18,531 bases of DNA, from contig CAVEGR010000154.1 of the NCBI GenBank assembly GCA_963615565.1, positions 1-18,531 of the forward strand, read 5' to 3'. This document shows, in pieces, positions 1 through 6,846 of this stretch. The position numbers and the translations under genes were made by a program. The notes beneath the pieces were generated by a model. That model did not search any database. It saw only the letters and a program-made list of their open reading frames with translations, and had not been told where the DNA came from. The DNA comes from UBA9732 sp963615565 (lineage in GTDB: Bacteria; Spirochaetota; Spirochaetia; Sphaerochaetales; Sphaerochaetaceae). Each line of letters starts with the position of its first letter. Position 1 is the first letter of the stretch.

Positions 1-1
1 T

Positions 2-223
2 TTGTGTGGTTCTGCTCTAACCTTAAATAAAGCTGTTGCAAATCTTTCATCTTGGGGAGTAAACGTAGAAAAAGTCATAGATATGGCAACAAAAAACCCA
101 GCAACTATTTATGGATTTAAAGAAATTGGAATAATAAAAAAAGGCCATTTGGCAAACATCTCAGTTTTTGATGAAAACTTTAATGCTGTTTCTGTTTTCA
201 TTAACGGGGAAAGGAGAAAATGA
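2..223 (+). CDS. nagA: N-acetylglucosamine-6-phosphate deacetylase, C-terminal fragment
   Basis: The 5' part lies outside the window; the frame is open from the left edge, and the first visible codon (TTG) is internal, not a start. The enzyme removes acetate from GlcNAc-6-P to give GlcN-6-P in cytosolic amino-sugar catabolism and cell-wall recycling. The visible 73 residues match the C-terminal end of the NagA amidohydrolase family: a CGSALTLNKAV segment (family form: aGS.lt...av.nl), a MATKNPATIYGF segment (family: maT..PA...G) and the closing beta strands with GHLANISVFDENF and INGE, close to E. coli NagA. The metal-binding and catalytic residues lie upstream and cannot be checked. The stop TGA (221-223) overlaps the pepD start, so the two are co-transcribed and probably translationally coupled. 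Another amidohydrolase is possible but less likely. Confidence 0.85.
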   Translation: MCGSALTLNKAVANLSSWGVNVEKVIDMATKNPATIYGFKEIGIIKKGHLANISVFDENFNAVSVFINGERRK

Positions 224-1659
224 TGGATTTATTTGAATATTTCAGCCAAATTTGCACAATACCAAGAGAGTCTGGAAACGAAGAAGGAATGCGACAATAT
301 ATTCTCTCTTGGGCAAAAGAAAACGGAATTGAAGCACAAAGGGATAAAGCGGGAAATATTATTGCAAGAGTTCCTGCAACAAAAGGATATGAAAACCGTC
401 CTTCTGTAGCACTTCAGGGACACATGGACATGGTCTGTGTTAAAATTCCAGGAAGTAAACATGATTTCAAAAAAGACCCTATTGAAACTGAAATTGACGG
501 AGATTGGCTCAAGGCAAAAGAAACCAGTCTTGGTGCGGACGATGGTATTGGAGTTGCTATTACAATGGCAATCTTCACAGATAAAGAAAGTCAACATGGC
601 CCACTTGAAGCAATCTTCACTTTTTCTGAAGAAACGGGTATGGACGGAGCTTTTGGACTTGATGGTTCACTGATTAAGAGTAAAAAGCTGATTAACCTAG
701 ACAGTGAAGAAGAAGGAATCATTTATATTGGCTGTGCTGGAGGCGTTGACTTGGTCTCTGACACAACATTAGAAACTTCATCAGTAGAAGAAGGATGGAA
801 GGCTTTCCATCTTACAGTTGGGGGCTTAAAAGGTGGTCATAGCGGAGGCGATATTCACCTTCAAAGACTTAATGCTATTTGTGCAATGGCAAGAATTCTT
901 CACGAGTTAAAAGAAGCTGGCTGTCAATTTAGCATTACTTCTTTCAATGGAGGAACAAGAAGAAACGTAATTCCGTCAATCTGCGAATGCACAATTCTTG
1001 TTAAAGAAAATGCTATCTTAACAGCAAAACAAGCAATTAAGACTACAGCAGAAGCGTTAAAGTTTGAAAACAAGATTGAAGAACCAAGCCTTTTTGTAAA
1101 AAGTGAAGAAGAAAATGCCACAACTATCAACAAAGTTCTTTCTGTTGATTCTTCTTTGTGCCTAGCAGATCTTCTTTTTTCACTTCCTCATGGTGTCTTT
1201 ACAATGAGCAAGGCCCTCTCTGGAATTGTAGAAACTTCAAATAATCTTGCTATTGTTCAAGTAACAGAAGAAGGAAAAGTTCATTTAGAGCTCAGTATAA
1301 GAAGCAACATTGATAGTGCAAAAAACTATCTTGTAAAGAAAATTGCCACAATAGTATCGGCCTTTGGATTTAACTATAAGATTGGCGATGGATATCCATC
1401 ATGGACTCCAGATCCAAATTCAAAGCTAGCTGCCTTCTGTGCAAAAGCCTATGAAGAAAACACGGGCAAAAAACCTCTGGTGACTGCAATACATGCAGGT
1501 CTTGAATGTGGTGTCATAAGTAGCAAGGTTCTAGGAATGGACAGCGTTTCAATTGGACCAAATCTAGTAGATATCCATTCTACAAATGAAAAAGTTTCAA
1601 TTAGCTCTGCCAAAAGAACTTATGATTTTGTCAAACATTTACTTGCAATAATCAATTGA
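223..1659 (+). CDS. pepD: Aminoacyl-histidine dipeptidase (Xaa-His dipeptidase, peptidase family M20C)
   Basis: Cytosolic di-zinc dipeptidase that cleaves Xaa-His and other dipeptides, supplying amino acids from imported peptides. The 478 residues match the usual PepD length (E. coli about 485). Visible metal and catalytic residues of M20: GHMDM (His67, Asp69), LGADDG (Asp106, bridging), SEETGM (Glu136 general base, Glu137), NLDSEEEG (Asp160), and the late His452 in GPNLVDIHST. The GGLKGGHSGGDIH segment is typical of the M20C dimerisation-domain border. Two ATGs occur in tandem (220 and 223). The AGGAG at 212-216 sits only 3 bases from the first but 6 from the second, so I prefer 223; the choice changes one residue. 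The start overlaps the nagA stop (TGATG), so one operon is likely. No clear terminator follows before the convergent metallopeptidase gene. Confidence 0.93.
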   Translation: MDLFEYFSQICTIPRESGNEEGMRQYILSWAKENGIEAQRDKAGNIIARVPATKGYENRPSVALQGHMDMVCVKIPGSKHDFKKDPIETEIDGDWLKAKETSLGADDGIGVAITMAIFTDKESQHGPLEAIFTFSEETGMDGAFGLDGSLIKSKKLINLDSEEEGIIYIGCAGGVDLVSDTTLETSSVEEGWKAFHLTVGGLKGGHSGGDIHLQRLNAICAMARILHELKEAGCQFSITSFNGGTRRNVIPSICECTILVKENAILTAKQAIKTTAEALKFENKIEEPSLFVKSEEENATTINKVLSVDSSLCLADLLFSLPHGVFTMSKALSGIVETSNNLAIVQVTEEGKVHLELSIRSNIDSAKNYLVKKIATIVSAFGFNYKIGDGYPSWTPDPNSKLAAFCAKAYEENTGKKPLVTAIHAGLECGVISSKVLGMDSVSIGPNLVDIHSTNEKVSISSAKRTYDFVKHLLAIIN

Positions 1660-1681
1660 TTGTGTGAAGTGTATTTTTTTA

Positions 1682-2392
1682 CTATACTAAATTGTATGTT
1701 AAACCCTTCTTAGAAATCTCCTTAAGTTGTGCCTTTCTTTGATCTAAATCTGGCATATAGCGCTTCATCAACGCCCAAAAATTAGGCCCGTGTCCTGCTA
1801 TCTTTAAATGGCACACCTCATGCAAAGCCACCATATCAATGAGCTCATATGGCAAAATTGCACACATATAGCTGAGATATAAACGTCTTTCTTTTGGATA
1901 GCAAACTCCCCATTTTGTCTTGGCTTTATTCACTCCAAAACTTGGAACATCCCCGGCCTGCACCAATTGAACCCAATACGGAATTCTTCTTGAGAGCTCT
2001 TCTGCTACAGTGTCTATATACATTTGCTTGATAGCTTCTTTCACTAGACCGATATCCTTACAACTAACATATATCACAATTTTTTCATTTTCTATGCAAT
2101 ATTGGGCCATTGTTTGCTTCTGTTTTGAAGACTCAACCACTTCAAGGCTCCGCACTTTTCCAAGAAGCATTATACTGTCTCCTGTGTCATAAGAATGATA
2201 AGTGACAGCCTGTGCGGCCTTTTCAATCATGTTCTTACACTTTAAGACAAACTCTTCAATTTTAGAAATTTTAACCCAATAAGGAGCAGAAACCACAACT
2301 TGTCCTTCATTATTCAACTTAAGTCGTATGTTTCGCATTCCTCTCTTTCTGGTGAGATAATAGTAAATTCCCTGAACTTCTCGCTGTTCCAT
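1682..2392 (-). CDS. YgjP/DUF45-type zinc metallopeptidase (SprT/M48-like fold)
   Basis: 236 residues. The C-terminal half carries a zinc-metallopeptidase signature: HEVCH at 191-195 (HExxH form, with Glu192 as the presumed catalytic base) followed by a third ligand candidate His201 in a GHGPNFW motif, the hallmark of the YgjP-like family (Pfam YgjP/DUF45). The N-terminal half (about 1-100) is the usual beta-rich region, with RKRGMRNIRLKLN resembling the family's R.arr..i.i.v start. A KTKWGVCYPKERRLYLSY segment precedes the active site, as in family members. No signal peptide or membrane segment, so it is probably cytosolic. The physiological substrate is not known to me. The only Shine-Dalgarno-like sequence (GGAG) is 1 base before the ATG, too close for normal use, and no other in-frame start is obvious. 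It lies downstream of the small membrane-protein gene, beyond a terminator-like hairpin. Confidence 0.8.
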   Translation of the reverse strand: MEQREVQGIYYYLTRKRGMRNIRLKLNNEGQVVVSAPYWVKISKIEEFVLKCKNMIEKAAQAVTYHSYDTGDSIMLLGKVRSLEVVESSKQKQTMAQYCIENEKIVIYVSCKDIGLVKEAIKQMYIDTVAEELSRRIPYWVQLVQAGDVPSFGVNKAKTKWGVCYPKERRLYLSYMCAILPYELIDMVALHEVCHLKIAGHGPNFWALMKRYMPDLDQRKAQLKEISKKGLTYNLV

Positions 2393-2410
2393 ACTCCAAT
2401 AACATATTTG

Positions 2411-2441
2411 TAAAAGAGCACTGAGAAATCCCAGTGCTCTT
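2411..2441 (-). terminator. Hairpin terminator after the small membrane-protein gene
   Basis: A perfect 10-bp stem AAGAGCACTG / CAGTGCTCTT (2414-2423 with 2432-2441) with an 8-base loop. Read on the - strand it ends in a short T run (TTTT). It lies 20 bases past the stop of the membrane-protein gene and just upstream of the metallopeptidase ATG, so it probably limits read-through into that gene. The T run is short, so termination may be partial. Confidence 0.6.
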
Positions 2442-2443
2442 AA

Positions 2444-2458
2444 AAACTGTAACAGTTT
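2444..2458. repeat. 15-base perfect palindrome
   Basis: AAACTGT-A-ACAGTTT is a perfect inverted repeat directly between the membrane-protein stop and the terminator hairpin. It could add to the 3' RNA structure of that transcript or be a protein-binding site; nothing distinguishes these. Confidence 0.5.
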
Positions 2459-2461
2459 AAA

Positions 2462-2821
2462 TTACTGCTGCTCTTTTTTACGTCTTGCAATATCGGCTCT
2501 ATCAACAAACTCTGCAAGAGTAGCATTTGAATTTCTAATGCAGTGAAGGTCTACTGCAATTTCGCCGTAGCATCTTATGAACATTGCTTCAATTGCTATG
2601 ACAATAAGGCCAATAACAATAAAGAAAATTCCACCAACAACCAATGCAGTTCCTGTTATAGGACCTGATGCTGTAGATGAAAAATAGTATCCTTTGGTGT
2701 TGGCACCAGCTACTATCATTGCAATACCACACAGAACACAAAGGATTGATAAAATAATTTGAAGGACATTTGCTAGTTTAATAATTCCTTCACCTGAAGA
2801 TTTCTCGTTTTTGTTTGCCAT
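2462..2821 (-). CDS. Small two-helix membrane protein of unknown function
   Basis: 119 residues, family not recognised. Two strongly hydrophobic stretches at about 17-40 and 58-82 predict two transmembrane helices, joined by a short loop containing YYFSSTASG. The N-terminus is short and polar (ANKNEKSSGEG). The C-terminal 35 residues are polar, contain two Cys (84 and 94) and end in a basic RRKKEQQ; by the positive-inside rule both termini are probably cytoplasmic. I chose ATG at 2821 because AGAGG sits 7 bases upstream; an in-frame TTG two codons earlier (2827) overlaps the ribosome-binding site and is less likely. The gene diverges from hypB across a 119-base intergenic region and is followed by a terminator, so it is probably monocistronic. 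No function can be assigned. Confidence 0.7.
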   Translation of the reverse strand: MANKNEKSSGEGIIKLANVLQIILSILCVLCGIAMIVAGANTKGYYFSSTASGPITGTALVVGGIFFIVIGLIVIAIEAMFIRCYGEIAVDLHCIRNSNATLAEFVDRADIARRKKEQQ

Positions 2822-2825
2822 AATC

Positions 2826-2906
2826 AAACCTCTAAGAAATTAAATTTGTACGCACATATTACAACTTTCATTTTCCTCATACAAGTTCCTAGTTGTTTAG
2901 AGGTTT
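2826..2906. repeat. Inverted repeat flanking the divergent promoter region
   Basis: AAACCTCTAA (2826-2835) and its exact reverse complement TTAGAGGTTT (2897-2906) are separated by 61 bases and bracket the region between the membrane-protein gene and hypB. The left arm includes the ribosome-binding site of the membrane-protein gene. The right arm overlaps the proposed -35 of hypB. Confidence 0.5.
2856..2884 (-). promoter_or_regulatory. Possible promoter of the small membrane-protein gene
   Basis: On the - strand, TTGTAT (2879-2884) and TAATAT (2856-2861) are separated by 17 bases. The -10 matches four and the -35 three of six consensus positions, so this is a weak, position-supported guess. 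The 5' leader would be about 30 bases. Confidence 0.3.
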
Positions 2907-2925
2907 TACAAAAATCGTTTATAAT
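2896..2925 (+). promoter_or_regulatory. Possible promoter of the hypB operon
   Basis: A perfect -10 hexamer TATAAT (2920-2925) lies 15 bases before the hypB ATG, with a weak -35 TTTAGA (2896-2901) at 18-base spacing. The -35 falls within the right arm of the inverted repeat, where a regulator could act. Transcription would start about 2932, giving a very short leader. Confidence 0.35.
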
Positions 2926-2940
2926 ATAGAATTAGAAGAT

Positions 2941-3612
2941 ATGAACGATTTTAAAGTTATAGAAGTAAAAAGAAGTGTCTTTGAAGATAACGACAAAGAC
3001 GCAGCTTTATTGAGAGAAGAATTAAAAAAAGAAAAAACTTTTCTTTTAAATCTTATGTCCTCCCCTGGAGCAGGCAAGACAACAACATTAAAAAGAACCA
3101 TCCAGATGCTTAAAGATGAGATGAAAATTGGCATTATGGAAGCCGATATTGACTCAGATGTGGATGCACAAGCAATTGAGCAAACAGGAGTCAGAGTAAT
3201 TCAAATTCATACAGGTGGAATGTGTCATCTTGATGCAGACATGACAAGACAAGGACTTAGAGAATTTGGAACCCAAGACTTGGATTTTGTTGTTTTGGAA
3301 AATGTTGGAAATCTTGTTTGTCCTGCTGAATTTGATACAGGAAGTACTAAAAATGCAATGATTCTTTCTGTTCCAGAAGGTGACGACAAACCTTTGAAAT
3401 ATCCATTAATGTTTCAAATCAGTGACGTTGTTTTAATAAATAAATGCGATACACTATCTGTGTTTGACGATTTCTCACTAGAAAGAGTCAAAGAAAGAAT
3501 TCTTAAACTCAACCCAAAAGCTAAAGTTTTCTTTGTTTCTGCAAAAACAGGAGAAGGTTTTGAACCTTGGATTGATTGGATAAGAGAGCAAATTAAAACC
3601 TACAACAAATAA
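2941..3612 (+). CDS. hypB: Nickel-insertion GTPase HypB (hydrogenase/urease maturation)
   Basis: GTPase that works with HypA to load nickel into [NiFe] hydrogenase large subunits, and in some bacteria urease. The SIMIBI G domain is complete over 223 residues: P-loop SSPGAGKTTT (40-49), EADIDSDVDA switch region (67-76), the metal-site segments GGMCHLD (Cys95-His96) and NLVCP (Cys127), and NKCD guanine specificity (167-170). The N-terminal CxxCGC nickel motif of E. coli HypB and any His-rich stretch are absent, as in many shorter HypB proteins. I chose ATG at 2941: an upstream in-frame TTG (2893) would place the TATAAT inside the gene, and the added residues do not resemble HypB. The ribosome-binding site is weak (AGAAG). 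It is first in a cluster with the 924-residue oxidoreductase 14 bases downstream and then hypA. Confidence 0.93.
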   Translation: MNDFKVIEVKRSVFEDNDKDAALLREELKKEKTFLLNLMSSPGAGKTTTLKRTIQMLKDEMKIGIMEADIDSDVDAQAIEQTGVRVIQIHTGGMCHLDADMTRQGLREFGTQDLDFVVLENVGNLVCPAEFDTGSTKNAMILSVPEGDDKPLKYPLMFQISDVVLINKCDTLSVFDDFSLERVKERILKLNPKAKVFFVSAKTGEGFEPWIDWIREQIKTYNK

Positions 3613-3626
3613 AGAGGAGAATTTAT

Positions 3627-6401
3627 ATGTCAGACCCATTGGAAGGATATGTCCCTGAAACAGTAAAAAATGACGGGCCTATTAGAGAACCTATTGTAAG
3701 ACTTGGCAAGCTTATTACAGACCGTGTTGCAATTGTTCTTGGAAAAGAACAAATAACAAAAGAAAGTCCTGAATATTGGGGCTTAGCTCCTCTTTGCACA
3801 GATGAGCAAGCTGAAATTGCTATCAAAATGGGCAAAAGAAAGCCTCGTACTTTTGAACAAATTAAGAAGCTGACAAATTGCACAGATGATGCTTGGCTAC
3901 AGAAACAATTGGATGAGATGGCTTATAATGGCCTTATTGAATACAACTGGGAAAATGAAAAAAAAGAAAAACAGTATGTTCTTCCAATGTTTGTTCCTGG
4001 CAGTGCAGAATTTAGCAACATGAATGCAAAGGTTCTTGAAGATCATCCTGAAATGGGACGTTTCTTTGAACGCATGAGCCGTTTGCCTCTTGAAAAAATC
4101 ACTCCAATGGTTCCACTTGGAGGTGCCGGTATTGGTATGCACGTCATACCGGTTGAGAAAGCTATCGGGATGGAAAATGAAAGCGTTCCGGTGGAGCATA
4201 TATCTCACTGGTTGAGCAAATATGATGGCAAGTATGCAGCATCCCCATGCTCATGTCGTAAATCCAGGTTGACATATGATGAAGGCTGCGCAGATGACCC
4301 AGAAGGCTGGTGTCTTGCAGTGGGCGATATGGCAGACTACGTGGTTGAGACAAACAAGGGCGGAAGATATGTCACAAAAGAAGAAGCCTTGAAGATTTTG
4401 CAAAAGGCAGAAGACAACGGATTTGTGCATCAGATTACAAATATCGATGGTGAAAACAAGATTTTTGCAATTTGCAACTGCAATGTGAATGTGTGCTATG
4501 CACTTCGTACATCTCAGCTCTTTAACACTCCAAACATGTCCCGTTCTGCATATATTGCACATGTTGAGACTGACAAATGCGTTGCTTGCGGGCGTTGTGT
4601 TGAGTTCTGCCCTGCTGGTGCTGTAAAGCTTGGTCAAAAGCTTTGCAAGAAAGATGGAAGTACAGTTGCATATCCCAAAACCCCTCTTCCAAGTGAGAAA
4701 AAATGGGGTCCAGAGATGTGGGAAGAAGATTACAGAAATAAAAACCGTATCAACTCACACGAAAGTGGAACATCTCCATGTAAGACAGCATGTCCTGCAC
4801 ATGTATCGGTTCAGGGCTATTTGAAGTTAGCATCTCAAGGCAAATACACAGAGGCATTGGAGCTGATTAAGAAAAACAATCCACTTCCTGCTGTTTGTGG
4901 CCATATCTGTAATAAGAGATGTGAAGAAGCTTGTACGCGTGGTACAATTGACCAAGCTATTGCAATTGATGAAGTTAAGAAGTTCATTGCAATGCAGGAT
5001 CTAAACAGCAAAACAAGATTTATTCCAAAGAAAGTTATTCCATCCTTGGATGACAAATTCTTTGATGAAAAGATTGCCATCATTGGGGCTGGTCCTGCCG
5101 GACTATCTTGTGCCTTCTATCTTGCAGAAAAAGGCTATAAACCAACTATTTTTGAAAAGAACAAACAGGCTGGTGGAATGCTTATGTATGGAATTCCTTC
5201 ATTTGTTCTTGAAAAAGATGTTTTACAAGCAGAAATTGACATCATAAAAGAGATGGGTGTTGAGATTAAAACTGGTGTTGAAGTTGGAAAAGATATCACA
5301 ATCAGCGAACTTAGAAAGCAAGGTTATAAGGCTTTCTATATTGCAATTGGATGCCAAGGTGGCCGTAAAGTTAATGTTCCAGGAGAGGAAGCTGATGGCG
5401 TACTTACAGGAGTTAACTTCCTAAAGGCAGTTACAGACAGCAATACAGAATACAAACTTTCTGGAGACACTGTAGTCATTGGTGGTGGAAACGTTGCAAT
5501 TGATGTTTCAAGAACAGCTTTAAGATGTTCTGATAATGCTAAAATTTATCAATTCTCACTTGAGACTAGGGATATTATGCCTGCAACGGATGAAGAGATT
5601 CAAACTGCAGAAGAGGAAGGAATCCTTATTGAAGGAGGTTGGGGACCAAAAGAAATTCTTACAGAAAACGGTCATGTTACAGGCATTGTTTTGAAGCGTT
5701 GTACATCTGTTTTTGATGAAAACAAACGCTTTAATCCTACATATGATGAAAATGAGACAAAGACAATTTCTTGTTCTAATGTTCTTTTAGCTGTAGGACA
5801 AACAATCAACTGGGCTGGTCTTTTAAATGGTGAGGATGTTGAGCTTAAGCGTGGAAATTATCCTGTAGCAGATTCTGTTACATATCAGACTAAAGTTTCC
5901 GATATCTTCGTAGGTGGAGATGTTTTCACGGGTCCTAAGTTTGCTATTGATGCAATTGCACAAGGAAAAGAAGCAGCTGTATCTATTCACAGATTTGTAC
6001 AACCTCATTCTTCTCTGACAATTGGTCGTAATCCAAACTACTACAAAGCTCTGGATAAAGAAGACATCACTCTTCCAACCTATGACAACACAGGAAGACA
6101 AAAACCTGGCTATAATCAAGCAATTAAGCGTCTTTCTTTTAAAGATAGCAAGCTTGTTTTCACAGAAGATCAAGTCAAAAAAGAAACTGCTAGATGTCTT
6201 AGTTGTGGTGCAACAATAGTAGATTCAAACCGTTGTTTAGGCTGTGGTATTTGCACTACAAAGTGTATGTTTGATGCAATCCACCTTGAAAGAGATCTTC
6301 CAAAAGCCAGTAAGATGGTCAAAAGTGAAGATAAACTTAAATATATTCTTCCTAACGGACTAAAGCAAGCAATCAAAATTAAGTTTTCTGGGAAAAAATA
6401 A
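3627..6401 (+). CDS. Multi-[4Fe-4S] FAD/NAD(P)H oxidoreductase with GltD-like core
   Basis: 924 residues in several modules. (1) About 1-300: an N-terminal region with a winged-helix-like stretch near 74-106 and cysteine groups CSC (208-210), Cys221, Cys229 and ICNCNVNVC (282-290), probably cluster ligands. (2) A ferredoxin motif CVACGRCVEFCP (318-329). (3) A GltD-type cluster region, CKTACP (385-390) and CGHICNKRCEEAC (424-436). (4) The FAD dinucleotide fold with GAGPAG (487-492), the NAD(P) fold around VVIGGGNVAIDVSRT (616-630), and a second FAD motif VGGDVFTGP (762-770). (5) A C-terminal part with CLSC (857-860) and CLGCGICTTKC (870-880). The core resembles the glutamate synthase small subunit and NfnB-type enzymes that pass electrons between NAD(P)H and Fe-S partners; the true acceptor is unknown. 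A strong GAGGAG lies 7 bases before the ATG. Placement between hypB and hypA suggests a role linked to hydrogenase or nickel-enzyme metabolism (inference). Confidence 0.85.
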   Translation: MSDPLEGYVPETVKNDGPIREPIVRLGKLITDRVAIVLGKEQITKESPEYWGLAPLCTDEQAEIAIKMGKRKPRTFEQIKKLTNCTDDAWLQKQLDEMAYNGLIEYNWENEKKEKQYVLPMFVPGSAEFSNMNAKVLEDHPEMGRFFERMSRLPLEKITPMVPLGGAGIGMHVIPVEKAIGMENESVPVEHISHWLSKYDGKYAASPCSCRKSRLTYDEGCADDPEGWCLAVGDMADYVVETNKGGRYVTKEEALKILQKAEDNGFVHQITNIDGENKIFAICNCNVNVCYALRTSQLFNTPNMSRSAYIAHVETDKCVACGRCVEFCPAGAVKLGQKLCKKDGSTVAYPKTPLPSEKKWGPEMWEEDYRNKNRINSHESGTSPCKTACPAHVSVQGYLKLASQGKYTEALELIKKNNPLPAVCGHICNKRCEEACTRGTIDQAIAIDEVKKFIAMQDLNSKTRFIPKKVIPSLDDKFFDEKIAIIGAGPAGLSCAFYLAEKGYKPTIFEKNKQAGGMLMYGIPSFVLEKDVLQAEIDIIKEMGVEIKTGVEVGKDITISELRKQGYKAFYIAIGCQGGRKVNVPGEEADGVLTGVNFLKAVTDSNTEYKLSGDTVVIGGGNVAIDVSRTALRCSDNAKIYQFSLETRDIMPATDEEIQTAEEEGILIEGGWGPKEILTENGHVTGIVLKRCTSVFDENKRFNPTYDENETKTISCSNVLLAVGQTINWAGLLNGEDVELKRGNYPVADSVTYQTKVSDIFVGGDVFTGPKFAIDAIAQGKEAAVSIHRFVQPHSSLTIGRNPNYYKALDKEDITLPTYDNTGRQKPGYNQAIKRLSFKDSKLVFTEDQVKKETARCLSCGATIVDSNRCLGCGICTTKCMFDAIHLERDLPKASKMVKSEDKLKYILPNGLKQAIKIKFSGKK

Positions 6402-6405
6402 GGTA

Positions 6406-6425
6406 GAGACTTTTGCAACAGTCTC
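6406..6425 (+). other. Intercistronic hairpin upstream of hypA
   Basis: GAGACT / AGTCTC form a 6-bp stem around an 8-base loop containing TTGCAA, lying 4 bases after the oxidoreductase stop and 25 before hypA. There is no T run after it, so it is more likely an RNA-processing or stability element than a terminator. The core resembles the TTTTGCAA sequences found in other gaps of this window. Confidence 0.4.
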
Positions 6426-6450
6426 ATCAAAAAGGAAGGTTTAAAAGAAC

Positions 6451-6798
6451 ATGCACGAACTTGGTGTTGTGTTTCATGTAATTGATATAATAGAAGACCT
6501 CTGTGAAGAAAATTCTCTCACAGAGGTTAAGTCTGTTACTCTCCAGCTTGGAGAAGTCTCAACTGTAATAGAATCTTATCTCCAAGACGTTTGGAAATGG
6601 GCTGCTCTAAAAAAGTCCACTCATATGAAAGAAGCAAAACTAATAGTTGAGACAATTCCTGCTATTACTTATTGTGAAAACTGTGGAAATAAGTACAGCA
6701 CCGTCCAATATGGGAAGATTTGCCCTTCATGCGGCAGCGATAAAACCTATTTAGTTCAAGGAAACGAATTTAATATTAAGGAAATTGAAGCTAAATAA
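6451..6798 (+). CDS. hypA: Hydrogenase/urease nickel-incorporation metallochaperone HypA
   Basis: Small nickel- and zinc-binding chaperone that hands nickel to the hydrogenase precursor together with HypB. The 115 residues match the family length (about 113-118). The protein starts with the invariant MHE, whose His2 binds nickel. The zinc site is two CxxC motifs, CENC (75-78) and CPSC (91-94). The LQLGEVS segment (31-37) is the conserved family motif after the first helix. ATG at 6451 is fixed by the MHE start; AAGGAAGG lies 11 bases upstream, a rather long spacing. It follows the oxidoreductase by 49 bases containing a small hairpin, so it is probably the last gene of the hypB transcript or close to it. 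No hypC, D, E or F is seen in the window. Confidence 0.93.
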   Translation: MHELGVVFHVIDIIEDLCEENSLTEVKSVTLQLGEVSTVIESYLQDVWKWAALKKSTHMKEAKLIVETIPAITYCENCGNKYSTVQYGKICPSCGSDKTYLVQGNEFNIKEIEAK

Positions 6799-6846
6799 CT
6801 AAAGACTACGTGGAAGCCTAGGCTCTTTTGTTGTATATTAAAATTT

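Noticed and set aside
229..597. ORF on the - strand opposite pepD, with other antisense ORFs such as 3623-3883, 3897-4208, 4251-4637, 7377-7853 and 5823-6173
   Set aside because: They lie fully inside well-supported genes on the other strand, have no ribosome-binding site or recognisable protein features, and reflect the reverse of normal codon patterns.
2893..2895. TTG start giving a 239-residue HypB
   Set aside because: It would place TATAAT within the coding region, and the 16 extra residues do not resemble HypB; ATG at 2941 fits the family.
6815..6824. AGCCTAGGCT palindrome between hypA and the TraB-like gene as a terminator
   Set aside because: A 10-base palindrome with no loop and only TTTT after one C; it cannot form a convincing intrinsic terminator.
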